NCBI RefSeq assembly: GCF_000737705.1 | Contig: NZ_JPRH01000007.1 | Location: 1-64,000, forward strand | Length of the DNA: 64,000 bases | DNA from: Chryseobacterium soli | GTDB lineage: Bacteria; Bacteroidota; Bacteroidia; Flavobacteriales; Weeksellaceae | Direction of reading: 5' to 3' | Shown here: positions 36,320-45,908 of the stretch, piece by piece | Position numbering within the stretch: position 1 is the first letter of the stretch | Layout: every line of letters begins with the position of its first letter | The notes under the pieces: generated by a model | The model's input: only the letters and a program-made list of their open reading frames with translations | Told to the model about the DNA's origin: nothing | Database searches by the model: none | Made by a program: the position numbers and the translations under genes

Positions 36320-37732
36320 ATGAAAATAGAACAAATTTATACAGGATGTCTGGCTCAGGGAGCTTATTATATCGTTTCTGAAGGCGAAGCAGCGATCATT
36401 GATCCTTTAAGAGAAACTCAGCCTTATATCGACAGACTTGAAAAAGATAAGGTACAATTAAAATACATTTTTGAAACCCATTTTCACGCTGATTTTGTAA
36501 GTGGTCACGTTGATTTAAGTAAAAAAACGGATGCACCGATCGTGTATGGACCAACTGCAAAGCCTAAATTTAAAGCCATTATAGCTGAAGATAATCAGAT
36601 TTTTGAAGTTGGGAAAATCAAAATCAAAGTTTTGCATACACCAGGGCATACGATGGAAAGCTCTTCCTTTTTATTAATTGATGAAAACGGTAAAGAAAAA
36701 GCTCTTTTCAGTGGAGATACTTTATTTCTTGGCGATGTTGGGCGCCCGGATCTGGCTCAGAAAGCGGCTAATATGACTCAGGAAGAACTGGCTGGACTTC
36801 TTTACGACAGTTTATACCAAAAAATTCTGCCTTTAGACGATGAAATTATTGTTTATCCGGCTCATGGAGCAGGTTCTGCCTGCGGGAAAAATATGCAGAA
36901 AGAAACGGTTGACACGTTGGGAAATCAAAAGAAAACCAATTATGCACTGAATCAGAAAGACAAAGAAAGCTTCGTAAAAGTTGTTACAGACGGACTTCTC
37001 CCTCCACCGTCCTATTTTGGGATGAATGTGGCGATGAATAAGAAAGACTATAACAGTTTTGATGAGGTCTTGTCTAAAGGTCTTCATGCGCTTTCTCCCA
37101 AAGAATTTGAGGAAATAGTAAAACATTCAGAAGCTTTGATTCTTGATGTGAGAAGTAATGATGAGTTTGCGAAAGGTTTTGTTCCCCAATCCATTAACAT
37201 TGGATTAGACGGAGATTTTGCACCTTGGGTTGGCGCTTTGATTGTAGATGTAACACAGCCGATTTTATTAATCACCGATGAAAATAATGAGGAAGAGACG
37301 GTTACAAGATTGAGTAGAGTAGGGTTTGACCATGTTTTAGGTTTTCTGAAAGGAGGTTTCAATTCCTGGAAAAACAGTGGCAAAGAAACAGACAAGGTTC
37401 ATCGAATCTCTGCACAACAGTTTGAAAATGAAATTAGGGGTAAAAATGTTACAATCATTGATGTAAGAAAGGAAAGCGAATACAGCGCAGAGCACGTTGA
37501 TGAAGCCTATAATAAGCCTTTAGCTTATATCAATGAGTGGATTAATCATCTAGACACTAATGAACCTATTTATCTACACTGTGCAGGTGGTTATAGAAGT
37601 ATGATGGCGGCGAGCATTCTTCAGGCAAGAGGCTACCGAAATTTTACTGAAATTGAAGGCGGATTTAATGCAATTGCACAAACCAGTATTCCTAAAACCA
37701 ATTTCATTTGCCAAAGTAAAGTTTTGAAGTAA
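36320..37732 (+). CDS. Persulfide dioxygenase (MBL fold) fused to two rhodanese domains
   Basis: 470 residues. Residues 1-235 are a metallo-beta-lactamase-fold domain of the ETHE1/persulfide-dioxygenase type: T-H-F-H-A-D-F-V-S-G-H near 53-63, P-G-H-T near 109-112, S-G-D-T-L-F-L-G-D-V-G-R-P-D-L near 135-149 and Y-P-A-H-G near 178-182, which hold one mononuclear iron. Residues 260-355 are a rhodanese-like domain without a catalytic Cys. Residues 365-465 are a second one with C in H-C-A-G-G-Y-R-S. The protein should oxidise glutathione or protein persulfide to sulfite and pass sulfane sulfur. It sits between the exporter and thiosulfate-type transporters. Cytoplasmic; no signal peptide. Confidence 0.9.
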   Translation: MKIEQIYTGCLAQGAYYIVSEGEAAIIDPLRETQPYIDRLEKDKVQLKYIFETHFHADFVSGHVDLSKKTDAPIVYGPTAKPKFKAIIAEDNQIFEVGKIKIKVLHTPGHTMESSSFLLIDENGKEKALFSGDTLFLGDVGRPDLAQKAANMTQEELAGLLYDSLYQKILPLDDEIIVYPAHGAGSACGKNMQKETVDTLGNQKKTNYALNQKDKESFVKVVTDGLLPPPSYFGMNVAMNKKDYNSFDEVLSKGLHALSPKEFEEIVKHSEALILDVRSNDEFAKGFVPQSINIGLDGDFAPWVGALIVDVTQPILLITDENNEEETVTRLSRVGFDHVLGFLKGGFNSWKNSGKETDKVHRISAQQFENEIRGKNVTIIDVRKESEYSAEHVDEAYNKPLAYINEWINHLDTNEPIYLHCAGGYRSMMAASILQARGYRNFTEIEGGFNAIAQTSIPKTNFICQSKVLK

Positions 37733-37747
37733 TTTAAATTAAAAATA

Positions 37748-38311
37748 ATGTTAGATATAATAAAAGAACCCTGGCCTTGGTATATTGCAGGTCCGCTGAT
37801 TGGCCTTACCGTTCCGGCTTTATTAATGTTAGGTAATAAATCTTTTGGGATCAGTTCTTCTTTGCGACATATTTGTGCAGCCTGCATTCCTGCCAATGTG
37901 AATTTTTTCAAATACGACTGGAAAAAAGAATCCTGGAATTTATTTTTTGTTGTAGGAATTTTCTTCGGAGGAGTGATTGCCGCTCATTTTCTTATGAATC
38001 CAGGAGAAATTATAGTTAGTTCTAAACTTAAAGCAGAATTGGCAACCTACGGCATTACCGATTATAGCAATCTTGTCCCGACACAACTGATGAATTTTGA
38101 AAGTCTGTTGACGTTAAAAGGCTTTATCCTGATGGTCATCGGTGGATTTTTGGTTGGTTTCGGAACCCGATATGCCGGAGGCTGCACAAGCGGACACGCC
38201 ATAATGGGGCTTTCTAACCTGCAGTGGCCATCATTAGTAGCAACAGTTTGTTTTATGATTGGTGGTTTTTTCATGGCAAATATCATTCTGCCAATTATTC
38301 TTTCACTCTAA
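37748..38311 (+). CDS. YeeE/YedE-family transporter, first half
   Basis: 187 residues with five or so transmembrane helices. Conserved Cys are visible in H-I-C-A-A-C-I-P near residue 41-48 and G-C-T-S-G-H near residue 143-148; such Cys line the thiosulfate path in the studied YeeE (TsuA) protein. The single-polypeptide transporter is split here into two genes, as is common in Bacteroidota. It starts 15 bp after the dioxygenase gene and is probably cotranscribed with it. Confidence 0.85.
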   Translation: MLDIIKEPWPWYIAGPLIGLTVPALLMLGNKSFGISSSLRHICAACIPANVNFFKYDWKKESWNLFFVVGIFFGGVIAAHFLMNPGEIIVSSKLKAELATYGITDYSNLVPTQLMNFESLLTLKGFILMVIGGFLVGFGTRYAGGCTSGHAIMGLSNLQWPSLVATVCFMIGGFFMANIILPIILSL

Positions 38312-38322
38312 ATATATTAATA

Positions 38323-38805
38323 ATGACAAAAGAAAAAGATATACATCATCAGGACAGTATTTGTATCAACGAAAGCCAGATTCAACACAGGTGGTATCAC
38401 AATTTAAAATACCTAATTGTTGGTATTTTGTTTGGAATTGTTTTTGTAAAAGCTGAAATTATCAGTTGGTTCAGAATTCAAGAAATGTTTCGTTTGCAGT
38501 CGTTTCATATGTATGGAGTAATCGGAAGTGCGGTTTTCACAGGAATGATTTCTGTCTGGCTGATTAAAAAATTCAAAATAAAAACCGTTTATGGAGAACC
38601 TATTTCAATTGCTGCTAAGACATTCAATAAAGGACAAATTTATGGTGGATTGATTTTCGGTTTCGGCTGGGCCATTACAGGGGCTTGTCCCGGACCTCTT
38701 TTTGCACAAATCGGGACAGGAACTTTTGCGGTTGTTATCACTTTGTTGAGCGCTGTTTTAGGGACTTGGGTGTATGGATACTTCAGAGATCAATTGCCAC
38801 ATTAA
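38323..38805 (+). CDS. YeeE/YedE-family transporter, second half
   Basis: 160 residues from the ATG at 38323, 11 bp after the first half; an earlier in-frame ATG at 38224 would overlap the first gene by 88 bp. Four transmembrane helices follow a polar N-terminal stretch of about 25 residues. The family Cys is in T-G-A-C-P-G-P near residue 120-126. It is predicted to form a heteromer with the first half for uptake or movement of thiosulfate-like sulfur. Last gene of the cluster. Confidence 0.85.
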   Translation: MTKEKDIHHQDSICINESQIQHRWYHNLKYLIVGILFGIVFVKAEIISWFRIQEMFRLQSFHMYGVIGSAVFTGMISVWLIKKFKIKTVYGEPISIAAKTFNKGQIYGGLIFGFGWAITGACPGPLFAQIGTGTFAVVITLLSAVLGTWVYGYFRDQLPH

Positions 38806-39205
38806 TCTGTAGAATATCATTTGAAAATTCTACTATAGCAGGAAGTAATGATTCAGAGAATGCGTATCCTGAATCATGCTGCTGCAGAATCATTCAGATA
38901 TGATAACCCAATAAAAACTATGAGATTGAAAAAGCAACAGTAATTAAAAACACTATCAATCACTTTTTAGGCTCATTCAATAATCAAATAGCCACTTTTA
39001 GGATTGTATTAATTAAATCAATGGCCGGTTACCAATCTTTCATTTTTATGCAGTTATGTAATTGTGATAATTAATATTTATACATATTCATTTTTTTTAT
39101 GTAAATAATTAATTAAAATGATGCTATTTCTGTATTTTATACTTATAAAATAGATAAATTTACAGATTTCATTATATATCTACTCCATTTAAAAATGTGA
39201 TGTTT
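38806..39205. other. Gap between sulfur cluster and module D
   Basis: AT-rich, no gene remnant. A short dyad (TGATTCAGAGAATGCG...CCTGAATCA near 38849-38876) follows the last sulfur gene and may end its transcript, but there is no T-run. Confidence 0.35.
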
Positions 39206-40669
39206 ATGAAACCATGTCTACTCAAAAAGATAAATTATTCAATCATTAAAAGAGCAAATTTAATACTGCTTTTTATTCTGCTTTTTTTTGTTTTTGAATT
39301 TAAAGCCCAATCTAATGTCATTGAAATTGATAGCGTGCAAACCAAGGCCTTTAGTAAGATGGTAAAAGAAGGTGATTTTAATGGAGTGATTGTACAGGAA
39401 AGAAAATTTATTGAAGCAAGTAAAAAAATAGATTATAAAAAAGGTGAAATTAGAGGATGCATCAATATTGCCAGTATTCTGAATGCAATGAAGAGAAACC
39501 AGGAAAGTTTGAAATTTCTCGAAATTGCGGCAGTAAAACTTAAAAAAGAAGAAGATGATAATGAATTGTTGGCTTATTTACATTATACCTATGGTAAAAA
39601 CTATTACTCATTGGCGTTATATGAGCGTTCCATCAAGTCCTTTAATATAGCTTTGGAGTTTGCTGAAAAAATCAAAAACAGAAAAGAACGGGAAAAAAGA
39701 ATTTATTCTATTTATGACTGGAAAAGATCGAGCTTTGAATTTCTGGGAATGATGGATTCTGTATACAGTACTGAGCATAAATGCATGAGGTCTCCAATGC
39801 CTATGCTGTATATTACTATTGCAGAAAGGCATTATAAAGACCATAATATTGATTCTGCGGAGTATTACGTTAATAAAGCAAATGATTTACTGTTCACAAA
39901 ACAGATTCCACTTGAGGGCAAGGCTAATGTCTTACGGGCTTTTGGCAGGTTGAATATAGAGAAGCGGAATTATGGTAAAGCTCTGGAATACCTGCTAAGT
40001 TCTTTAAAAATTACTCAGAAAGCCAAGCTAAGAAGTAGAGACTTAGAATCCTATAAACTAATTGCAGAGGCGTATAAGGGACTTAATAACCTTGATAAGG
40101 AAAATGAATATTTATCAAAATATTCTAAATTGAATGATAGCTTACAAAAAGAAACAAAAGCAGTTGTTAATACGGTTATTGAGAAAATGCTTACTGAGCA
40201 GGAAGAAAATGAAAAAAGAACCCATCGCAATCTTTATTATATTATTTTCACTATTATTTTTATCAGTGCTATTGTAATTTACCTTATTTATAAAAGGTAT
40301 AAAACCCGGCAAAAACTAAAAGATGCTGTAATAGATCAGAAGGTACTTGAGTCGGAAGAACTTAAACGAAAATTGGATAATAGATATGAAGAATTGATTC
40401 ATCTTGCTATACATTCTGATCCTTCTTTCATAAACAGATTTAAAGAATTATATCCCGAATTTTATGATAATCTTACTTCAAAATATCAGAATCTTACCTT
40501 AAATGATTTGAAGCTATGTGCTTTTATAAAGTTAAATTTTTCTAATAAAGAAATCGCAGAGTATGACCACATTTCAGTAAGGACTGTTGAATCAAAAAAA
40601 TACCGGTTACGGAAAAAATTGAACCTTTCCGGTGATATAGATTTTAATAAATGGGTTATGGAACATTAA
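39206..40669 (+). CDS. Membrane-tethered TPR regulator with LuxR-type domain (module D, first)
   Basis: About 487 residues from ATG 39206 (ATG 39197 is also possible). A hydrophobic export segment (L-I-L-L-F-I-L-L-F-F-V-F-E-F-K-A-Q) is followed by TPR-like helices to about residue 330, a transmembrane helix at about 342-362, a short coiled-coil-like linker, and a C-terminal LuxR/GerE-type helix-turn-helix (L-K-L-C-A-F-I-K-L, S-N-K-E-I-A-E-Y, S-V-R-T-V-E-S-K-K-Y-R-L-R-K-K-L). There is no receiver domain, so the TPR part is the likely input. It precedes the three secreted genes of module D and is a paralogue of 44107-45558. Confidence 0.85.
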   Translation: MKPCLLKKINYSIIKRANLILLFILLFFVFEFKAQSNVIEIDSVQTKAFSKMVKEGDFNGVIVQERKFIEASKKIDYKKGEIRGCINIASILNAMKRNQESLKFLEIAAVKLKKEEDDNELLAYLHYTYGKNYYSLALYERSIKSFNIALEFAEKIKNRKEREKRIYSIYDWKRSSFEFLGMMDSVYSTEHKCMRSPMPMLYITIAERHYKDHNIDSAEYYVNKANDLLFTKQIPLEGKANVLRAFGRLNIEKRNYGKALEYLLSSLKITQKAKLRSRDLESYKLIAEAYKGLNNLDKENEYLSKYSKLNDSLQKETKAVVNTVIEKMLTEQEENEKRTHRNLYYIIFTIIFISAIVIYLIYKRYKTRQKLKDAVIDQKVLESEELKRKLDNRYEELIHLAIHSDPSFINRFKELYPEFYDNLTSKYQNLTLNDLKLCAFIKLNFSNKEIAEYDHISVRTVESKKYRLRKKLNLSGDIDFNKWVMEH

Positions 40670-41061
40670 TGAATTCTTGTGTTTAAACTAAAGTATTAAA
40701 AAAACAAACAAAGAAGGGTTAATTTAAAATACTGTTAATCAAATTATTAATTGTTGCAGTGCAAATGCAGTATCAACTTTTTTAAACCATTATTATAGAT
40801 TTGTTACGAAAATTTTAAGCAAACAGCATCCAATTCTACATTCATTCAAAACAGCTGTTTGTTATAAAAATTAATAAACACTAACTGATTATTTAAGCGA
40901 TGGAAAAAATATTTTACTGTATCCCGGTCATTTATCATTTGAACGAAGGTGTGTTTTCTGTCTTCGTATCTGTCGTACATAAAGATATTATATACAACAG
41001 AATTTAGACCATACTGGTTCATTTTCTACAATGTTACCTTATTAACCTAAAACAGCATAGA
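40670..41061. other. Upstream region of the C1q-like gene trio
   Basis: About 390 bp, AT-rich, without gene remnants. TATCATTTG near 40931 is a loose match to a TAnnTTTG -7 element. Confidence 0.3.
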
Positions 41062-41982
41062 ATGAAAAAAATACTATTTTTTGCAAGTGTACTGATGTCA
41101 CCATTTGTACTTGCGCAAGTAGGCATTAATGAAATTAATCCCTCGGCCACCTTAGATATTAAATCTAAAGGAAACACGAATGCAACTAAAGCACTTGAAG
41201 TAAACAACTCCAGTGGAACAGAAATTTTTACTGTTCTTGACAACGGAAATGTCGGAGTCAATGTTGCTAATCCCACGGCAAAGCTGCATACTAACGGAAG
41301 TATAAGGTATGAGAACCTTCCCATTGTTTCCGGAAGTTTATCTCCTCTGGCTATAAAGAGTGATGGAACAGTTGGAACATATGTTCCGGAGCCCACCAAA
41401 TATCTTTATATGGAGATGGCATCATCCGTTACAACATCTGGTTTCCCACTTTCAGATACAGGGGTTTACACCAATATTCCACTTACTTCTGCCCAATCCG
41501 TTACTAATACCATTACTGCCGGATTCGGTACTGATGCTTCGGCTACTTTAAATGTAAACAGTACTGCTATTTCATCCTCAAATGTAAGATATCTCTCATT
41601 TCCGGATCCCGGTGTGTACAAAATAAATCTAACTTATTATACATCCTGTACCGGAAGCCCTGCAGATTCTTCAAATAACATGCTGGGAATAGGAACAGCT
41701 TTATTCAAGGCAAGTTCTGCAAGTACCAGTTACAGCAGGCAGGCTGTAGTACGTTATAATGGTTTATCCAGAAGAAATGACACCGGTACTGTCATTGCCG
41801 GTCCTTACAATTTTGCACTTCCCCACACTGTTTTCTTGATATTTGAAACAACGGCTGCAAACGAAAAAATAGCACTTTTTGTAAACTACGGCTTTGGAGA
41901 TACTTTTACTTCAAATGTTTGCTCTTTTGCCACACCTCCCGGTTTATCCAATAAGATAACAATGAATATTTCTAAATTATGA
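41062..41982 (+). CDS. Secreted C1q-like surface protein 1 (module D)
   Basis: 306 residues with a signal peptide ending F-V-L-A-Q. It starts with V-G-I-N-E-I-N-P-S-A-T-L-D-I-K, the common N-terminal module of exported Flavobacteriia proteins. The C-terminal 170 residues resemble a C1q/TNF jelly roll: F-P-D-P-G-V-Y-K-I-N-L-T-Y-Y near residue 180, and N-E-K-I-A-L-F-V-N-Y-G-F-G-D near 270. Such domains trimerise and bind ligands. It is a paralogue of the next gene, which begins 7 bp later. Confidence 0.75.
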   Translation: MKKILFFASVLMSPFVLAQVGINEINPSATLDIKSKGNTNATKALEVNNSSGTEIFTVLDNGNVGVNVANPTAKLHTNGSIRYENLPIVSGSLSPLAIKSDGTVGTYVPEPTKYLYMEMASSVTTSGFPLSDTGVYTNIPLTSAQSVTNTITAGFGTDASATLNVNSTAISSSNVRYLSFPDPGVYKINLTYYTSCTGSPADSSNNMLGIGTALFKASSASTSYSRQAVVRYNGLSRRNDTGTVIAGPYNFALPHTVFLIFETTAANEKIALFVNYGFGDTFTSNVCSFATPPGLSNKITMNISKL

Positions 41983-41989
41983 TTCACTA

Positions 41990-42904
41990 ATGATGAAAAA
42001 GTTTTTTTTAATAACTCTAATTTCGGTTTGTGCTGAGGTGTGGGGACAGATGGGGATTAATACAAGTAATCCTTCAGCGGCTTTAGATATTATTTCAAAT
42101 GGGAATACATTGGGAACGAAAGCTTTAGAAGTTAATAATTCAGATAATTCGGAATTATTCAAAATTCACAATAACGGTAATACTGGTATTAATATAGGAA
42201 CTTCTTCACCTACTGATTTATGGCATGTAAAGACAGATATAAAGCACGAAAATCTACCTGTTTTGTCATCTCCTTATAGTCCGTTGGCCGTTGATGCTGC
42301 CGGGGCGGCTAAAGTTAAGCCTACATCAACCCAATATTTTTATTTTAAACGGAGCTCATCCTTTGGTAACTTTTCACTTTACAATACAAATGTTTACACC
42401 AACATACCTTTTCCAGCCGGATCAGACGTCCAGGGCAATACAGCAGGTTTTGGATTCGGAACAGATGCTTCAGGAACTGTTAATGCTCAGTCTGTAAGCA
42501 GTATCAGCTATTTAACAATCCCTGAACCGGGTGTTTATCTTTTTGAGATGTATCAAACTGCATACTGTAATGGGCTGCCAACAACATCTTCGAATACTGG
42601 ACAAGTGGCTATAAATACATTATTTGCAACAGCTGGCAATGGAAGTTCTGTTTATTCTACTAATACAATTTTCAGGGATTATGCTATAGCCCGAAGAAAT
42701 GCATCGGGAGGAATTCACGTTAATAGCTATGCTTATGCAAATCCACAAAAGCTTGTTGTAGCTTACCAAAGTACTGCTGCGAACGAAAAAGTAGCTTTAT
42801 TTGTTAACTATGCAGGAGGAGACAGCTACAGTACCCAGTCATGTTTTATGAATCAGCCCAATGGAAGTGATAATTATGGATACTTAATTGTAACTAAGCT
42901 TTAA
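41990..42904 (+). CDS. Secreted C1q-like surface protein 2 (module D)
   Basis: 304 residues starting at one of two adjacent ATGs. The signal peptide ends A-E-V-W-G-Q. It shares the N-terminal module (M-G-I-N-T-S-N-P-S-A-A-L-D-I, T-K-A-L-E-V-N-N-S) and the C-terminal jelly-roll pattern (E-P-G-V-Y-L-F-E-M-Y, N-E-K-V-A-L-F-V-N-Y-A-G-G-D-S-Y) with its upstream neighbour. The two are a tandem duplication. The signal sequence and ligand-facing loops differ most. Confidence 0.75.
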   Translation: MMKKFFLITLISVCAEVWGQMGINTSNPSAALDIISNGNTLGTKALEVNNSDNSELFKIHNNGNTGINIGTSSPTDLWHVKTDIKHENLPVLSSPYSPLAVDAAGAAKVKPTSTQYFYFKRSSSFGNFSLYNTNVYTNIPFPAGSDVQGNTAGFGFGTDASGTVNAQSVSSISYLTIPEPGVYLFEMYQTAYCNGLPTTSSNTGQVAINTLFATAGNGSSVYSTNTIFRDYAIARRNASGGIHVNSYAYANPQKLVVAYQSTAANEKVALFVNYAGGDSYSTQSCFMNQPNGSDNYGYLIVTKL

Positions 42905-43052
42905 AATAGGCAAATACCCTAATGAAGATTCTAAAAACAAATGAAAAAAAATAGTATTTAATATTTCCTGTCACTCTTTTCCCAGATAGAGTACTATACA
43001 AGGGTTTCAAATTCAGGTATTTAATATTCTAAACACACAAAGATTAAACAAA

Positions 43053-44018
43053 ATGAAAAAATCATTACTTTACTTAAGTCCATTCGTATTTACTGCGTTA
43101 TTGCATGCGCAAGTTGGAATAAATACTGCTATACCAAGAAGTACACTTACCGTCAATGGATCTTTTGCCGGCCAGTATAAATTGTCCTCTACATCGACGA
43201 CATTAGGAGCTAGCGATTTTTATATGGCATTTAACGGTAGTACTGCCGCTACATTTACCTTGCCTGCTGCTACTGCCGCTGCACCGGCAGCAGGAAATAT
43301 ACAGGGAAGAGTCTATTACATTAAAAATACAGGAAGTGCGCAGCTTACTATCGCAGCCAATGGGACTGAGCTCATTGATAATCAGACAGGTTCTGGAGTA
43401 GCCAATTTTAAGCTCAATCCAGCTGGGTATGCTATGCTGATTAGCAGGGGCACTGTTTCTGGAACAACCTGGGAATTGTCCACCTTTATTGATAAAACTA
43501 CATCAACTATTGCTGCACTTGGAGCTACTGACCAGGTAACCTATACTGGAACTGCCTTCACAAACTTTAATAACAGTATTCCCCAGATTGTTCCTTTTGC
43601 ATTAGGTGATATGATTGTCAATCAGGGCGGATCAGTAACATGGAATGACGCAGGGGATTACTGGCAGATATTGGAATCAGGTGTCTATAAAATAGAAGGC
43701 TATGCTTATTTCGGAAGCGGTGGAGCGCCATCCGGCACCAATCAATGGACAGGAATTAATCTCAATATCACTAAAAATGGTACTGCAATCTCCAATATTG
43801 TCGGCGGGAACAGAGGGAACTTCAGTAATACTGTTGCCCAGATTGCCAATTCACCAATTAATGTTAATTGCATCGTCCATTTGAATGCGGGAGACCGTGT
43901 TTATTTAACAATGAATTACGGTGCAGGAGATTTCCCAACCACAAGCGTTCGGATTGCAGTACCAAATTCATTGATAGAAAACAGGAATTTTTCAATGCAG
44001 CAGCTGTCTGTACCTTAA
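43053..44018 (+). CDS. Secreted C1q-like surface protein 3 (module D)
   Basis: 321 residues with a signal peptide ending L-L-H-A-Q. A short V-G-I-N-T-A-I-P-R-S-T-L-T-V-N-G start is followed by a beta-rich domain with Ala-rich loops and then a C-terminal jelly roll (L-E-S-G-V-Y-K-I-E-G-Y-A-Y-F, L-N-A-G-D-R-V-Y-L-T-M-N-Y-G-A-G-D). It is more distant from the first two genes and 148 bp behind them. No type IX sorting domain is visible. Confidence 0.75.
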   Translation: MKKSLLYLSPFVFTALLHAQVGINTAIPRSTLTVNGSFAGQYKLSSTSTTLGASDFYMAFNGSTAATFTLPAATAAAPAAGNIQGRVYYIKNTGSAQLTIAANGTELIDNQTGSGVANFKLNPAGYAMLISRGTVSGTTWELSTFIDKTTSTIAALGATDQVTYTGTAFTNFNNSIPQIVPFALGDMIVNQGGSVTWNDAGDYWQILESGVYKIEGYAYFGSGGAPSGTNQWTGINLNITKNGTAISNIVGGNRGNFSNTVAQIANSPINVNCIVHLNAGDRVYLTMNYGAGDFPTTSVRIAVPNSLIENRNFSMQQLSVP

Positions 44019-44025
44019 TGAATCT

Positions 44026-44061
44026 TTTTTCATCCTGAGATTATATTTTCAGGTTGAAAAA
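44026..44061. terminator. Hairpin after the C1q-like trio
   Basis: TTTTTCATCCTGA pairs with TCAGGTTGAAAAA (one T-T mismatch) 8 bp after the last secreted gene. It may insulate that operon from the second TPR-LuxR gene, which starts 46 bp later. Confidence 0.5.
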
Positions 44062-44106
44062 TATTGAGAAGAGAGATAGCCAATAACACTTTTATTCTTA
44101 GAAAAT

Positions 44107-45558
44107 ATGAAGTTGTATATATGTATTGTTTTTATGATTACATCATTTTTCCATGCGCAAGCAAATAATGAGAAACAAATAGATCTAATACTTGAAAATT
44201 CCTTGAAAAACTTTAATGAAATAAAGTTTAATGAATCACTGAAAAAAGCAAACCATGCCCTTAAGATCGCTGAAAAGATCAATTATTCAAAAGGAAAAGC
44301 GGCTAGCTGTATTTATATCGCTAAAGTTTTACTTGAAGTTGGTGCTTATAATGAAGGTCTTTATTATTTAGAAAAGGCAGAACAGGAACCTTTTTTTGAT
44401 ACGGCAGTTAATTACAAAACAGAAGTCTGCCGCCTGCGGGGAAGAGCATACGGAAACCTTAAAATGTATCAGCTTGCTGGTAAAGAATTTCATAAGCAGA
44501 TACAGTATTCCTATAAGATAAAGGATACTCTTAAAAGAAATTTTTCCCTTGTCTGGGGACATCAAAATTTGAGTCAGATTTTTGAGATGCAAAATAAAAA
44601 AGACTCTCTTTGGAAACACTTAAAAATTCAGGAGAGTATTTTAAAAAAAATGAATGAAAAAGAAGTGTACCACATGTTGTATACTACTTATACTCAAAAA
44701 GCTGATGAATATATTGCTGCTAATGATTTGCAAAGAGCAGAATTTTATCTTCAAAAAGCTTTTGGACTTCTAAAAAAGTATCATGTTTCCTATCAGCATG
44801 ATGCCTTGGAGGTATTGGGTAAACTCATGGATAAGAATGGGAATAAAAAGAAAGCGATTGAATGTTATGAAAAAGCATTACAAAATGCTATTGCCATTGG
44901 AGATGGAGATGCGGAAAAACATCTTTATAAAGTCCTGGGTAATTATTATACTGAAAATAAATTTGATATAGCGAAAGCTAACGGATATCTGTATAAATAT
45001 CAGAGTATAAGTGATTCTATTGATCTTCACAACAAGCAGGCAGTGGAAGCTGTACTCGCTCAGATTGTAGAAAAAAAAGACAAAGAAATCACAAGCAGTT
45101 TGCTTGACTATAAATATCTGAATACTTTAATTCTGATATGTTCTTTTTTAATTATTTCATTTTTTTATTTCAAAAGCAAAAGACAAAAGCTGCTACTTAA
45201 AAAGAAAGAACAGACGATTGAAGAAAAAAAGGTACTTACAGAGGAACTTACTGGGAGGCTTAATGATAAAAAATTTAATGAAGTAATTAGACTGGCAAAG
45301 AATTACAGTCCTGAATTTATTATCCTCTTTAAGGAAGTATATCCTGAATTTTATAATAATCTTACTTCAAAATACGAGAATCTTACTTTAAATGATATAA
45401 AGTTATGTGCTTTTATAAAGTTAAATTTTTCTAATAAAGAAATAGCAGAGTATGATCATATTTCATTGAGGACTGTTGAATCGAAAAAATACCGATTGCG
45501 AAAAAAATTAAATCTTTCTGCTGATATAGATTTTAATGTCTGGATAAGAAATATGTAA
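44107..45558 (+). CDS. Membrane-tethered TPR regulator with LuxR-type domain (module D, second)
   Basis: 483 residues with a signal sequence ending F-F-H-A-Q, TPR helices to about 330, a transmembrane helix at about 338-356, and a LuxR-type domain at the C-terminus. The last 60 codons are very similar at DNA level to those of 39206-40669, including a 38-bp identical stretch (45409-45446 region), whereas the TPR parts are strongly diverged. This suggests shared DNA targets with different inputs, or recent gene conversion of the DNA-binding end. Confidence 0.85.
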   Translation: MKLYICIVFMITSFFHAQANNEKQIDLILENSLKNFNEIKFNESLKKANHALKIAEKINYSKGKAASCIYIAKVLLEVGAYNEGLYYLEKAEQEPFFDTAVNYKTEVCRLRGRAYGNLKMYQLAGKEFHKQIQYSYKIKDTLKRNFSLVWGHQNLSQIFEMQNKKDSLWKHLKIQESILKKMNEKEVYHMLYTTYTQKADEYIAANDLQRAEFYLQKAFGLLKKYHVSYQHDALEVLGKLMDKNGNKKKAIECYEKALQNAIAIGDGDAEKHLYKVLGNYYTENKFDIAKANGYLYKYQSISDSIDLHNKQAVEAVLAQIVEKKDKEITSSLLDYKYLNTLILICSFLIISFFYFKSKRQKLLLKKKEQTIEEKKVLTEELTGRLNDKKFNEVIRLAKNYSPEFIILFKEVYPEFYNNLTSKYENLTLNDIKLCAFIKLNFSNKEIAEYDHISLRTVESKKYRLRKKLNLSADIDFNVWIRNM

Positions 45559-45908
45559 TAATTTTATTTATATATCCACTACATACGGGAGCTTTATATG
45601 GTACCCGGTGACCATCTTTCTCAGTATTTATATAGTGAACTAGCATAAGAATATCACGGATAAGATGACCTACGGGAGGGTCTTTTAGCATGCATAAAAA
45701 TTCTATTACTCTACTTTTTTTAAATTACAGAGTGAAAAAGTACATCTTCTACACTCTGTAATTCTTCTTAAGTTGAATCAATACAAAATTTAATAATATT
45801 AAATACAAATTTAACTTGCATCAATATCAGTTCCTTAACTAAATAAATGGCAACAAGTTACTCAAAGAAGTATTATGATAATTAAAATAATTTTATAAAA
45901 TACTAAAA
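45559..45908. other. Gap before HTH pair 4
   Basis: AT-rich region with one hairpin (listed separately at 45723-45763) and no gene remnant. The promoter of the HTH pair should lie after that hairpin. Confidence 0.4.
45723..45763. terminator. Hairpin between TPR-LuxR gene and HTH pair 4
   Basis: A perfect 12-bp stem, AATTACAGAGTG with CACTCTGTAATT, and a 17-nt loop, followed by CTTCTT. It is a likely end of the regulator transcript. Confidence 0.55.
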
